A DNA stretch of 30,760 nt, from contig JAPKEI010000003.1 of the NCBI GenBank assembly GCA_028872685.1, positions 1-30,760 of the forward strand, in the 5' to 3' direction. This document shows positions 15,577 through 23,320 of this stretch, in pieces. The DNA comes from Verrucomicrobiota bacterium (GTDB lineage Bacteria > Verrucomicrobiota > Verrucomicrobiia > Limisphaerales > UBA1100). The translations under genes and the position numbers were made by a program. Below the pieces are notes generated by a model. The model searched no databases, had not been told where the DNA came from, and was given only the letters and a program-made list of their open reading frames with translations. The stretch's first letter is position 1, and every line of letters begins with the position of its first letter.

Positions 15577-15588
15577 TGTACGTGTACA
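15577..15588. promoter_or_regulatory. Short inverted repeat in divergent hisF / 15633 promoter region
   Basis: TGTAC and GTACA arms separated by two bases lie in the 113-base gap between the hisF start and the exported-protein gene at 15633, directly before an AT-rich TATTAT stretch. This could be an operator or chance; no regulator is identifiable. Confidence 0.3.
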
Positions 15589-15632
15589 TATTATTCTGTT
15601 GCCAGCGCGCCGGAAAGGCGTAGACTTTTCGC

Positions 15633-16040
15633 ATGAAACGACTTGTCGGCTTTCTATTGGTTTTGATGACACTGGGATTTGCCCCCCAACTTTCCGCACA
15701 ACTTTTTGGACCCGGCGTTCTGCGCATGGGGCCGGGAATGGCCGATCAAACCATTGAAATCAAGCTGCCCGCCCAACCCGGCGCGCAGGCGGCCACGGTG
15801 CTCATCACGCCACCCGCGCAACCGCAAATAGTGGCACCAATGCCGTATATGCGGAGCTATTATCCGCATCCGCGCTATTTTGGGACGCAACAGGGATTAC
15901 CGATGCATACGATGGCAATGACGCCGGGATACCAATATGCGCGGCCGATGTACGTGCAGCCGACGGCGGGTTCGGTGATTATTATCACGCCACCGCGCGT
16001 AAATGCCGCATATCCTGCAAGAGTGCTATTTGGGAGGTAA
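15633..16040 (+). CDS. Small exported protein of unknown function
   Basis: A 135-residue protein with a clear signal peptide (residues 1-22, cleavage after LSA). The mature part is rich in Pro, Met, Tyr and Gln with no catalytic motif (for example PMPYMRSYYPHPRYFG), plus two similar segments ending in ITPPAQ and ITPPRV. It ends in VLFGR; the next gene product ends in KLFGR, and both mature proteins begin with or near QLF. A purine-rich stretch (GGAAAGG at 15611-15617) lies somewhat far from the ATG. A terminator follows at 16066. I do not recognise the family; an envelope role is inferred from export and from the following lipoprotein genes. Confidence 0.7.
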   Translation: MKRLVGFLLVLMTLGFAPQLSAQLFGPGVLRMGPGMADQTIEIKLPAQPGAQAATVLITPPAQPQIVAPMPYMRSYYPHPRYFGTQQGLPMHTMAMTPGYQYARPMYVQPTAGSVIIITPPRVNAAYPARVLFGR

Positions 16041-16065
16041 CCCAAAAAATACAAATTCTAGACAT

Positions 16066-16105
16066 AAAACCGCCTTTTTTGCTTAAAAAGGTGGTTTTAT
16101 TTTTT
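16066..16105 (+). terminator. Rho-independent terminator
   Basis: Arms AAAACCGCCTTTTT and AAAAAGGTGGTTTT pair around a short loop, followed by a run of T residues. It sits 26 bases after the stop of the 15633 gene and separates it from the lipoprotein cluster. Confidence 0.88.
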
Positions 16106-16192
16106 CCCATTCTAAAGCGGCACGTGGCTTGCTGTGGATAACATGTTAACAAACCCAGTTTCTCCACTGAAGAAACCAAGAAAGGTGCAGTT

Positions 16193-16750
16193 ATGATAAA
16201 AAAAACAGTCGTTTCCGCCCTAATTTTGCTGGTACTTTCTGTGCCTACTGCACAGGCACAACTTTTTCCAGGCCTGAATATTCAAGGTTTACGCGCAGCG
16301 GGCGAACCGGCGCCCGCGCCGAAAACGCGGGCACCAGCGGCTACCACCACCACAGTTTTGGGTGCGACAATTGGCGGCGTCTTGGGCAGCAAAAGCAATC
16401 GCACAACCGAAGGCACGGCCATTGGCGGTGCATTGGGTTTGTTGATTGGCGAAATGATGGATCGCAAAGCGGCGCAAAAAGCCGAGGGCGAGCGTCAAGC
16501 CGCGCTGGAACGTGCACAAAATCCCAACGCCGAGTCCGTTGCGACCGGCCCGTTACCGCAAATTGATCCGGCGACCGGTTTGCCCATTGATCCCAACGCA
16601 CCCGCCACAGGCACTGCCGCCCCGGTCATTGACCCCGCGACGGGATTGCCCGTGGTTGCCAGCGGCACGGCTCCCGTCATGCCCGCAGAGGCTCCGGCCA
16701 AGCCACGTCTTTCACCGCGCAAGCGTGTAAATAAACTTTTCGGGCGATGA
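16193..16750 (+). CDS. Exported glycine-zipper protein
   Basis: A 185-residue exported protein. The signal peptide covers residues 1-22 (TAQA). A glycine-zipper pair of hydrophobic segments lies at about 54-90 (TTVLGATIGGVLGSK, then TAIGGALGLLIGEMMD), as in small outer-membrane or membrane-inserting envelope proteins. A charged helix follows (RKAAQKAEGERQAALERAQ), then a Pro/Ala-rich tail with two copies of IDPATGLP and a basic end PRKRVNKLFGR. An AAAGG ribosome-binding site precedes the ATG at normal spacing. The upstream terminator makes it the likely first gene of the lipoprotein cluster. Function unknown; membrane association is inferred from the zipper. Confidence 0.8.
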   Translation: MIKKTVVSALILLVLSVPTAQAQLFPGLNIQGLRAAGEPAPAPKTRAPAATTTTVLGATIGGVLGSKSNRTTEGTAIGGALGLLIGEMMDRKAAQKAEGERQAALERAQNPNAESVATGPLPQIDPATGLPIDPNAPATGTAAPVIDPATGLPVVASGTAPVMPAEAPAKPRLSPRKRVNKLFGR

Positions 16751-16785
16751 CTTTTCTGCCATATTCTCCCGTCCAAAGGAGAGGC

Positions 16786-17400
16786 ATGAAACACATCACT
16801 ACACTTTTTATCGGCATCGCACTTTGGGTTGCGGTGGGTTGCACTAACATCAACTCCCAACACGGGCCGAGCGTCACCGAATTGCGCCCGGGCGAGCGTG
16901 GCTTCGTGGCTGGGCTGGGTATCGAGTCGCAGGATCTAGTCACCATTTCCGAGAAGATGGCACGCGGCATTCTTGGCGCGGAACCCATTTCCAATGCCGA
17001 GGGCAAACCGGTGGTGGTACTCGAACCCATCAACAACGACACGCGCTTCCCCATCGACAAAGATATTTTCCTCACGCGCATTCGCGTGGCGCTCAGCAAA
17101 AATGCTGCGGGCAAAATAAGTTTTGTCGCGCGCGAGCACATGGATAAATTGGAAAAGGAACGCGACCTCAAAATCAGCGGCCAAGTAACCGGCGGCGAAA
17201 AAATCACCGGCAACAAATTTAAAGGCGCAGATTTTATTCTCACCGGCACCTTCAAGGCCATCTCCAGCCGGGGCGCATCCGGCGCGAGCGATTACGTGCT
17301 GTACACGTTCCAACTCATCGACCCCGACACTAGTGACATCGTGTGGGAGGACTTTCACGAAATCAAAAAACAAGGCAAGGACGACGTCACCTATCGTTAG
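16786..17400 (+). CDS. lpoB: LpoB-like lipoprotein (penicillin-binding protein activator family)
   Basis: A 204-residue lipoprotein with lipid-anchored Cys19 (VAVGC). The fold resembles LpoB: VVVLEPINNDTRFPIDKDIFLTRIR (family signature around the conserved ND and D residues), SFVARE, then KGADFILTGTFKAI and YVLYTFQLIDPDTSDIVWED. In Escherichia coli, LpoB sits in the outer membrane and activates the PBP1B peptidoglycan synthase. The ATG at 16786 is chosen for its GGAGAGG ribosome-binding site and because it begins the signal; the frame is open from 16747. It lies 35 bases after the previous gene. Together with the next two genes it matches a known LpoB / COG3014 / YcfL grouping. No PBP gene is nearby, so the partner is unproven. 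Confidence 0.85.
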   Translation: MKHITTLFIGIALWVAVGCTNINSQHGPSVTELRPGERGFVAGLGIESQDLVTISEKMARGILGAEPISNAEGKPVVVLEPINNDTRFPIDKDIFLTRIRVALSKNAAGKISFVAREHMDKLEKERDLKISGQVTGGEKITGNKFKGADFILTGTFKAISSRGASGASDYVLYTFQLIDPDTSDIVWEDFHEIKKQGKDDVTYR

Positions 17401-17424
17401 TCGAGCGCTTGGGTTTTCACGGTG

Positions 17425-18570
17425 ATGAAAATTGCCACGAGCATTTTACTTTTGTGCGCGCTGCTCTTTGCGGCGTGCCAAGCGCCGACCATTCAGCGCG
17501 CGCCGGAGTTTAATGGCGATCTCGTGGCGGCCGGTCATCGCAAAATCGCCCAAGCTCCCGCACACGATAAAAACCGCTGGCGGCTCATCACCGCCATACA
17601 CGCACTCAATCTCGGTCAGCACGACGAAGCCCGCACATTGCTCACCACCGCAATGCCCTCGGCGGGGCAAATTTTGCAATCCGATGCCCGCACGCGCTTG
17701 GCGCAGAGCCTGTTTTCGCCCGAAAACGTAAAAGGTTTCCATGGCGAATCTCACGAACGCGCGATGGGCTGGTTTTATCGCGGGATGTTTTATTGGATGG
17801 ATGGTGAGCCCGACAACGCCCGCGCCTGTTTCCGCACCGCGCAGCTTATGGACGCCCTCGCCGCGCAGCCGAAGCATCGCGCCGACTGGGTGTTGCTCGA
17901 TTATCTCGATGGCTACATCACCACCAAGCTCGGCCGCGGCGGCGGTGATGCCCTCACCCGCGCCCAAGCCAATGCCGGCACCACTGCCCTGCCCGATTAC
18001 AATTCAAAAGCCAACGTGATGGTGTTTCTGCAATTCGGCTTTGGGCCGATGAAGAAAACCGGCGGCGATGTGGGTGAAAAAATCGTTTACGACGGAGGCC
18101 ATTCCCAAGCCCGCGCCGCTCGCATCACCGTGGGTGGGCGAACGCTCATTGCTCCAGCTTTCGACAACCTCACCTTCCAAGCTTCCACCCGTGGCAATCG
18201 CGCGATGGACGCCATCCTCGCCAAAAAAGCCGGCATCAAAAAAACCGGCGATCTCGTGGGTGACATCGGCGTGACGGCCGGTGCCATCCTCGCCAGCGAG
18301 CCCAAAACCGAAGGCGCGGGCGTGGCGTTGCTGGGCGCGGGCCTTGCGGGCAAAATTATTGGTGGATCCACCGAGCCGCGAGCGGACACGCGGACGTGGA
18401 CCAATCTGCCACAGCATCTCAGCTTCGCCGCGTTGCAACTACCCACCGGCACGCACACGGCCGTGATCGAATTTCTCGATGCCAACGGCATTGCCTTGCC
18501 GGATCGACAAAAAAATGTTTCAGTAACCGTACAGACCGGCCGCGACACCGTGTTATTTGTGTCCGATTAA
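17425..18570 (+). CDS. COG3014-like lipoprotein with TPR-like helices
   Basis: A 381-residue lipoprotein with lipobox Cys18 (LLFAAC). The N-terminal half is helical with TPR-like content (residues about 35-170: HDKNRWRLITAIHALNLGQ, ERAMGWFYRGMFYWMDGEPD, ARACFRTAQLMDAL). The C-terminal half is mostly beta with a glycine-rich hydrophobic stretch (GVALLGAGLAGKIIGG) and ends in an extracellular-looking strand pair (HTAVIEFLDANG, TVLFVSD). The arrangement and the LpoB neighbour point to the COG3014 group of uncharacterised lipoproteins. ATG 17425 follows an in-frame GTG at 17422; the ATG is preferred. No clear ribosome-binding site. Probably an outer-membrane, periplasm-facing partner of the LpoB-like protein; function not established. 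Confidence 0.75.
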   Translation: MKIATSILLLCALLFAACQAPTIQRAPEFNGDLVAAGHRKIAQAPAHDKNRWRLITAIHALNLGQHDEARTLLTTAMPSAGQILQSDARTRLAQSLFSPENVKGFHGESHERAMGWFYRGMFYWMDGEPDNARACFRTAQLMDALAAQPKHRADWVLLDYLDGYITTKLGRGGGDALTRAQANAGTTALPDYNSKANVMVFLQFGFGPMKKTGGDVGEKIVYDGGHSQARAARITVGGRTLIAPAFDNLTFQASTRGNRAMDAILAKKAGIKKTGDLVGDIGVTAGAILASEPKTEGAGVALLGAGLAGKIIGGSTEPRADTRTWTNLPQHLSFAALQLPTGTHTAVIEFLDANGIALPDRQKNVSVTVQTGRDTVLFVSD

Positions 18571-18582
18571 AAAAGGAGATTT

Positions 18583-18969
18583 ATGAAAACCAAACTCATC
18601 TTGTTATTGAGCGTCTGCGCCATCATCGGCGGCTGCGGTGCGCCCGTTGCTCAACAAGCCGCCGCGGCCAACAACAGCACGTTTGTAGCGCTCGGCACGC
18701 TCGGCGCACGCACGGTAAAATGCACGGCGATGCAGGAAACGCAACTGACAGATGGCCGATTGAAGGTGCGCGCGAATATTTTAAACCTCATCAACAAGCG
18801 CGTGGACTTGCAAGTAAGCTGCTCGTTCAAGGACGAACAGGGATTTGCCATCGACACCACGCCGTTCCAAACGCTCATCCTCGATGAGACGGCGCAGGAA
18901 ACGGTGGAGTTCATTTCGCTCAACGCCCAAGCCAAATATTACACCGTGCGCGTGCGACTGGCGCGCTAA
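18583..18969 (+). CDS. YcfL-like (DUF1425) lipoprotein
   Basis: A 128-residue lipoprotein with lipobox Cys18 (IIGGC). The mature part is a small beta-sandwich of the YcfL/DUF1425 type: RLKVRANILNLINKRVDLQV, SFKDEQGFAID, FQTLILDETAQETVEFISLN and YYTVRVRLAR. In E. coli ycfL is next to lpoB, and the same neighbourhood is kept here with one gene between. A strong AAGGAG ribosome-binding site lies eight bases before the ATG, and the gap to the previous stop is only 12 bases. Function in any species is unclear; a periplasmic accessory role with LpoB is inferred from context. Confidence 0.82.
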   Translation: MKTKLILLLSVCAIIGGCGAPVAQQAAAANNSTFVALGTLGARTVKCTAMQETQLTDGRLKVRANILNLINKRVDLQVSCSFKDEQGFAIDTTPFQTLILDETAQETVEFISLNAQAKYYTVRVRLAR

Positions 18970-18981
18970 CTTATTCAAGCT

Positions 18982-19749
18982 ATGAAAAAAATTGCACTGC
19001 TCATTCCCGCTTTGTTGATGGTCGGCTGCGTCGGCTCGTCGAATTCGTCGCGCAATGCGATGGTGGTTTTCAAACAAACCGCCGCACCGGTGGAAGGTGA
19101 AAAATATGTGTACACCGTGTCACCCGCCGTGCCGCTTTCTCAAATTTACAATGCCCAGCAAGCGCAGCAAATCGTGGAGGATTTCCGCGCGGCCTACGTG
19201 AAACTCGGGGCACCGCGAATCAACATCATCGTGAACCTTCCGCAAGGCGCGTTTGAAGTGCCGCAGATTCCCACCGTGGGTGTGGGCGGCACGCCGCAGA
19301 TTGATCCAGCCACGGGCTTGCCAATGCCCGTCGGAGTGGGCGGTGCCGCGCCTACCGCCGCGCCAAGGATTTTTGACACGGACGAATTGTCGACGCGCCA
19401 AACCAAGCGCGAGGTGGAGTTACTCTTTGGCCGTCCGCTGCGGTTGGCGGGGGCCACGCTGATTGATCCCGCCCAAACGAATTTGCCGGAACTCACGCTG
19501 GAAATTTTATTGGGCGAACGCAAGATCAAGGTGCCGGGCATCAACGGCCCAAAATCGCACACCGTGCCGGACATCATCGTCACCGCCACGCGCGCCGCCG
19601 ATGGCCAAGTGCTCGGGCAAGCCACGGTGCTGGATCTTTTCAAACATCAGGCCGCCGCGGCACGGATGTTGCAACGCTACAACATCCAGCAACTCACCGA
19701 AGCCACTGCGCTGGCATTGATGAAGGATATTGCGTCAACGGCGAAGTAG
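18982..19749 (+). CDS. Lipoprotein of unknown function, last gene of the LpoB cluster
   Basis: A 255-residue lipoprotein with lipobox Cys16 (LMVGC). After a short beta part it has a helix QAQQIVEDFRAAYVKLGAPR (about 55-74) leading into INIIVNLPQG, a Gly/Pro-rich segment with PQIDPATGLP, then TRQTKREVELLFGRPLRLAG, the strands LTLEILLGERKIKV and VPDIIVTATRAADG, and a helical end. This helix-then-strand pattern loosely recalls assembly lipoproteins of the CsgG/LpoB type, but I would not assign it. The IDPATGLP motif is shared with the protein encoded at 16193. It starts 12 bases after the YcfL-like gene and ends convergently with ubiE, 36 bases away, with no clear terminator. Confidence 0.72.
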   Translation: MKKIALLIPALLMVGCVGSSNSSRNAMVVFKQTAAPVEGEKYVYTVSPAVPLSQIYNAQQAQQIVEDFRAAYVKLGAPRINIIVNLPQGAFEVPQIPTVGVGGTPQIDPATGLPMPVGVGGAAPTAAPRIFDTDELSTRQTKREVELLFGRPLRLAGATLIDPAQTNLPELTLEILLGERKIKVPGINGPKSHTVPDIIVTATRAADGQVLGQATVLDLFKHQAAAARMLQRYNIQQLTEATALALMKDIASTAK

Positions 19750-19785
19750 GGCTGGAGACCACACGCGGGGCGCGCGCGCTTCTCG

Positions 19786-20490
19786 TCACTTCACCCCCAC
19801 GTTAATCGTCATCGCGCTGCCGAGGATTCGGTGGATGACGACGTCTTTGCAGCCAAGTTCGCGCATCGTTTTTTCCACGCCATTCTGGGCGGGATAATTT
19901 TCGAGTGACTCGTGGATGTAGGCGTAGGCTGGCGCATCACGGCAAACAAGCCGGCCGAACCATGGGACAATCCACTTCAAGTACTGAAAATAAATCCATC
20001 GCCACGGCGCGAAGCCGGGTTTGCCGAAATCGAGCACGAGCATTTTGCCACCGGGCTTGGTGAGGCGATACATTTCGCGCAGGCCGTTTTCAAAACTGGC
20101 GAGGTTGCGGAGGCCAAAAGCAATTGTGACGCAATCAAAATGATCATCGGGCAGCCTTGTATCCAGCGCATCACCTTCGCGGAAGGTGACGGTGAGATCG
20201 CGGTTGCGGCGGATTGCTTGGTCGAGCATGGGCTTGCTGAAATCAAGGGCGACCACGTCCGCGCCGCAATCGGCAAGGGCGAAGGCGATATCGCCCGTGC
20301 CGCAACAGAGGTCTAGCGCGCGCTGGCCGGATCGGGGATTGGCAAGGGCGACGAGGCGATTTTTCCAGTGCCGATGCAGCCATAAGCTCTGCAAATCATT
20401 GATGAAATCATAGCGGGGGGCAATGGTGTCAAAGAGGTCACGCACGCGCTCAGCACGCGTTTCATCATTAGAAAAATAGCCCTCTGCCAT
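19786..20490 (-). CDS. ubiE: Demethylmenaquinone/ubiquinone C-methyltransferase
   Basis: A 234-residue UbiE/MenG protein, the S-adenosylmethionine-dependent enzyme that makes the last C-methylation of menaquinone (or a late step of ubiquinone). Family motifs are RVRDLFDTIAPRYDFIND with WLHRHWK, the SAM-binding loop LDLCCGTGDIAFAL, FREGDALDTRLPDD, IAFGLRNLASFENGLREM and GGKMLVLDFGKP. Length and order are standard. I use ATG 20490; a GTG at 20508 would add six residues and cannot be excluded. No ribosome-binding site is obvious. Menaquinone is the more likely product in this group, which would pair with the complex I genes in the window. It is divergent from topB and convergent with the lipoprotein cluster. 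Confidence 0.93.
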   Translation of the reverse strand: MAEGYFSNDETRAERVRDLFDTIAPRYDFINDLQSLWLHRHWKNRLVALANPRSGQRALDLCCGTGDIAFALADCGADVVALDFSKPMLDQAIRRNRDLTVTFREGDALDTRLPDDHFDCVTIAFGLRNLASFENGLREMYRLTKPGGKMLVLDFGKPGFAPWRWIYFQYLKWIVPWFGRLVCRDAPAYAYIHESLENYPAQNGVEKTMRELGCKDVVIHRILGSAMTINVGVK

Positions 20491-20587
20491 GCCCAAGGAC
20501 GATAGCACGTTGAACGCGACAGGGCTGTGCTAAAAAAGTTTTTTCAATAAATCTCATCGACGATGCGTCAGGAAGATGTTGAGAAAA

Positions 20588-20622
20588 GGGGTTGCCAAAT
20601 GGCCATCGGGCCACTAAACCCC
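20588..20622. other. Nested inverted repeat in the topB leader
   Basis: Outer arms GGGGTT and AACCCC (20588-20593 and 20617-20622) enclose a tight hairpin TGGCC, loop ATCG, GGCCA (20600-20613). It ends 19 bases before the topB ATG, so it would lie in the mRNA leader or form part of an operator. There is no U-run, so it is not a typical terminator. An AAAAAAG-TTTTTT stretch at about 20532-20546 is a further AT-rich palindrome in the same 151-base ubiE/topB gap. Confidence 0.45.
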
Positions 20623-20641
20623 GCCGCAACGTTTGCAACAA

Positions 20642-23251
20642 ATGGGCAAAACACTAGTCATCGCCGAGAAGCCGTCGGTCCAGACCGACCTTGCCCGAGT
20701 TCTGGGCAAGACGCTTGGCAAGTTTGAGCGGAAGGGCAAAGACCGCAACAGCTACTTCGAAAATGACAACGCAATTGTCACTTCGGCAGTCGGGCATTTG
20801 GTGGAGTTGAAAATGCCGGAAGGCCCGAATGGCAAAAAGTTGCCGTGGGGCATCAAGCATCTACCCATCATCCCCGCAAAGTTTGAGCTGCAGCCGATTG
20901 AAAAAAGTGAGTCGCGGCTGAATCTGTTACTGCGCTTGATCAAGCGCAAGGAGGTCGATCAAATTATCAACGCCTGCGACGCAGGCCGCGAGGGGGAATT
21001 AATCTTCCGCTACATCATGGCGCTGGCCGGCGTGGAGAAACCGATGAAGCGAATGTGGATGCAGTCGATGACCGACGGTGCGATTGTCGAAGCGTTCCAA
21101 AAATTACGCGAGGATGGCCGGATGCAGCCGCTGGCGGACGCGGCGTTGTGCCGGTCGGAAAGCGATTGGCTGGTGGGACTCAATGGCTCGCGCGCACTCA
21201 CGGCGTTCAACTCGCGCCACGGTGGATTTAATATGACGAGCGCCGGCCGTGTGCAGACGCCCACGCTCACGATCCTCAGCGAGCGCGAGCGGTTAATTCG
21301 CGATTTTGTGCCGCGCGATTATTGGGAAGTGCACGCAGAGTTTGAAGTGTTGGCGGGCACGTACGCGAGCCGATGGTTCCGCGAGGATTTTAAGAAGGAC
21401 GAAAACGACGATCAAACGCGCGCCGAACGCATTTGGACCGAAGCCGAGGCCGCGGCGATTGTGGCCCGTTGCACGGGCAAAACGGGCATCGTCGAGGAAA
21501 TCAAAAAGCCCGCCAAGCAGGCGCCGCCGCAGCTTTACGATCTCACCACATTGCAACGCGAGGCCAGCAGCCGCTTTGGATTCAGCGCGCGCAACACGCT
21601 CGGTATCGCGCAGTCGCTTTACGAACGCCACAAGCTGCTGACCTATCCGCGCACGGACTCGAAATGTCTTCCGGAGGATTACATTGACACCGTGCGCAGC
21701 CATCTCGCCGGATTCGCCAAGGCCAAACCCAACGCTACGTTGGCTCCGGAAGTCATCGCCGCCTGCTCCAAAGTGTTGAGCAACGATTGGGTTACGCCGA
21801 GCAAACGCATTTTTAATAACGCAAAAATAAGCGATCACTTTGCGATTATCCCAACCGGGAAAATTCCCGCGGGCGGACTCAAGGAACAAGAGCAAAAAAT
21901 TTATGACCTCGTGACGCGGCGGTTTGTGGCCATCTTTTTTCCGTCGGCGGAATTCGAAAACACCCGCCGCATCACACGCATCGCGGAGGATTCATTTCTC
22001 ACCACCGGCAAAGTTTTGGTGGTGCCCGGTTATCTCGAAGTGTACGGCCGCCGCCCCGGCGTGGCCACAGAGAAGGACGAGCTTGTGCCCGCCCAAACCG
22101 GCGAGGAAGCGCAGGCTAAGGAAGTCACCCTCAAAGGCGAACACACCAAACCGCCCGCGCGTTACACGGAGGCCACGCTGCTTTCCGCGATGGAAACCGC
22201 CGGCAAACGCGTGGACGACGATGAACTGCGCGAGGCGATGAGCGAGCGCGGCCTCGGCACGCCCGCCACGCGCGCGGCCATCATCGAAGGGCTCATCGCG
22301 CACAAATATGTTTTCCGCCACGAACAACAAAAGCGCGACCTCGTGGTTTCAAACAAAGGCCTCGCGTTGATCGATTTGCTAGAGGACATCGGCATCGAGG
22401 CGCTCACTTCGCCGGAGTTGACCGGTGAATGGGAGTACAAACTCAAGCAAATGGAATCCGGCGCGCTCAGTCGCGAAGCATTTATGGGCGACATCAAATC
22501 GCTCACCAAAGACATCGTCGAGCGCACGGTCGGCAAAATGACTGAGCTGGCCAATCGCACCTATCCCGACCTCGAAGCCATCTGCCCCAGCTGCGGCACC
22601 ACCACGCTCAAACAAACCGACGGCAACTACGAATGCACTGGCGCGGATTGCAAATTCAAACTCAATAAATACATCGCCAGCCACAAACTCATCCCCGCGC
22701 AAGCCAAGGGGTTGCTGGAAAAAGGACGCGTGGGGCCATTTGAAGATTTCAAAAACCGTTTTGGCCAACCCTTCGTTGCTGAAATACAAATGGCCGAAGG
22801 CGCGCGCGGCGCGTGGAAGCCAGAATTCGTTTTCGAAGGCGACGAAGAACGCGAAGCCGAAGCCAAAAACCTCAGCGACGACCAACTCCTCTGCGAAGCC
22901 ACCCTCGCCGATAGCACGGCTACAAAAGTTTACGAGACTGACCGCGCCTATCTTTGCCCCGATATGGCGCGAGACAAACAAAAGAACGGCACTCGCATCG
23001 CCAAGGAAATCCTGAAAAAAGAAATCTCCGCGGAACAAGCCACTAAACTTTTCGTGGAAGGCAAGACCGATCTCATCGCCGGTTTCATTTCCAAAAAAGG
23101 CCGGCCCTTCAGCGCCCATTTATTACTCGATAAAACCACCGGAAAACTCAGCTGGGAATTCCCCCCGCGCCCCAAGAAGCCTGCCAAGAAAAAAGCCGCC
23201 AAGAAGGCTACGAAAAAGACCCCAAAGGAAGAAGATTCGCAGAGCGAATGA
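20642..23251 (+). CDS. topB: DNA topoisomerase III (type IA) with lysine-rich tail
   Basis: An 869-residue type IA topoisomerase that cuts one DNA strand to relax supercoils or decatenate intermediates. The Toprim domain opens with KTLVIAEKPSVQTDLARVLG and carries DAGREGE (from Asp113). The active-site tyrosine is Tyr335 in LLTYPRTDSKCLPEDY. SAGRVQTPTLTIL and PPARYTEATLLSAME are intact core motifs. After the core comes a four-Cys zinc ribbon starting at Cys648 (CPSC, then CTGADC), then further C-terminal repeat units ending in KKGRPFSAHLLLDK, and a basic tail with AKKKAAKKATKKTPK. It is longer than the E. coli enzyme (about 650 residues) because of these C-terminal parts, as in many TopB-like proteins of other phyla. 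ATG 20642 is used rather than the in-frame TTG at 20633. No clear ribosome-binding site. Confidence 0.95.
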   Translation: MGKTLVIAEKPSVQTDLARVLGKTLGKFERKGKDRNSYFENDNAIVTSAVGHLVELKMPEGPNGKKLPWGIKHLPIIPAKFELQPIEKSESRLNLLLRLIKRKEVDQIINACDAGREGELIFRYIMALAGVEKPMKRMWMQSMTDGAIVEAFQKLREDGRMQPLADAALCRSESDWLVGLNGSRALTAFNSRHGGFNMTSAGRVQTPTLTILSERERLIRDFVPRDYWEVHAEFEVLAGTYASRWFREDFKKDENDDQTRAERIWTEAEAAAIVARCTGKTGIVEEIKKPAKQAPPQLYDLTTLQREASSRFGFSARNTLGIAQSLYERHKLLTYPRTDSKCLPEDYIDTVRSHLAGFAKAKPNATLAPEVIAACSKVLSNDWVTPSKRIFNNAKISDHFAIIPTGKIPAGGLKEQEQKIYDLVTRRFVAIFFPSAEFENTRRITRIAEDSFLTTGKVLVVPGYLEVYGRRPGVATEKDELVPAQTGEEAQAKEVTLKGEHTKPPARYTEATLLSAMETAGKRVDDDELREAMSERGLGTPATRAAIIEGLIAHKYVFRHEQQKRDLVVSNKGLALIDLLEDIGIEALTSPELTGEWEYKLKQMESGALSREAFMGDIKSLTKDIVERTVGKMTELANRTYPDLEAICPSCGTTTLKQTDGNYECTGADCKFKLNKYIASHKLIPAQAKGLLEKGRVGPFEDFKNRFGQPFVAEIQMAEGARGAWKPEFVFEGDEEREAEAKNLSDDQLLCEATLADSTATKVYETDRAYLCPDMARDKQKNGTRIAKEILKKEISAEQATKLFVEGKTDLIAGFISKKGRPFSAHLLLDKTTGKLSWEFPPRPKKPAKKKAAKKATKKTPKEEDSQSE

Positions 23252-23254
23252 TTT

Positions 23255-23283
23255 CCCTGTGCACTCTTTGCCCCTGTGGTTCA
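23255..23283. repeat. Dispersed CTCTGTG-type intergenic repeat
   Basis: It matches the reverse complement of 14708-14736 at about 23 of 29 bases and starts three bases after the topB stop. It occupies much of the 69-base gap before the recombinase gene. Confidence 0.65.
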
Positions 23284-23320
23284 TCTTGTTTTTCACCCCC
23301 ACTTCTGTTAGCGTCAGCGT

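Noticed and set aside
16133..16141. TGTGGATAA, a perfect DnaA-box sequence before the lipoprotein cluster
   Set aside because: Only one copy was noticed, with no AT-rich unwinding region, dnaA or dnaN. recF is 8 kb away. More likely chance or a promoter part than an origin.
22379..23119. Minus-strand open frame of 246 codons antisense to topB
   Set aside because: Phe/Gly-rich shadow of the topB C-terminal repeats; no start signal or family motif.
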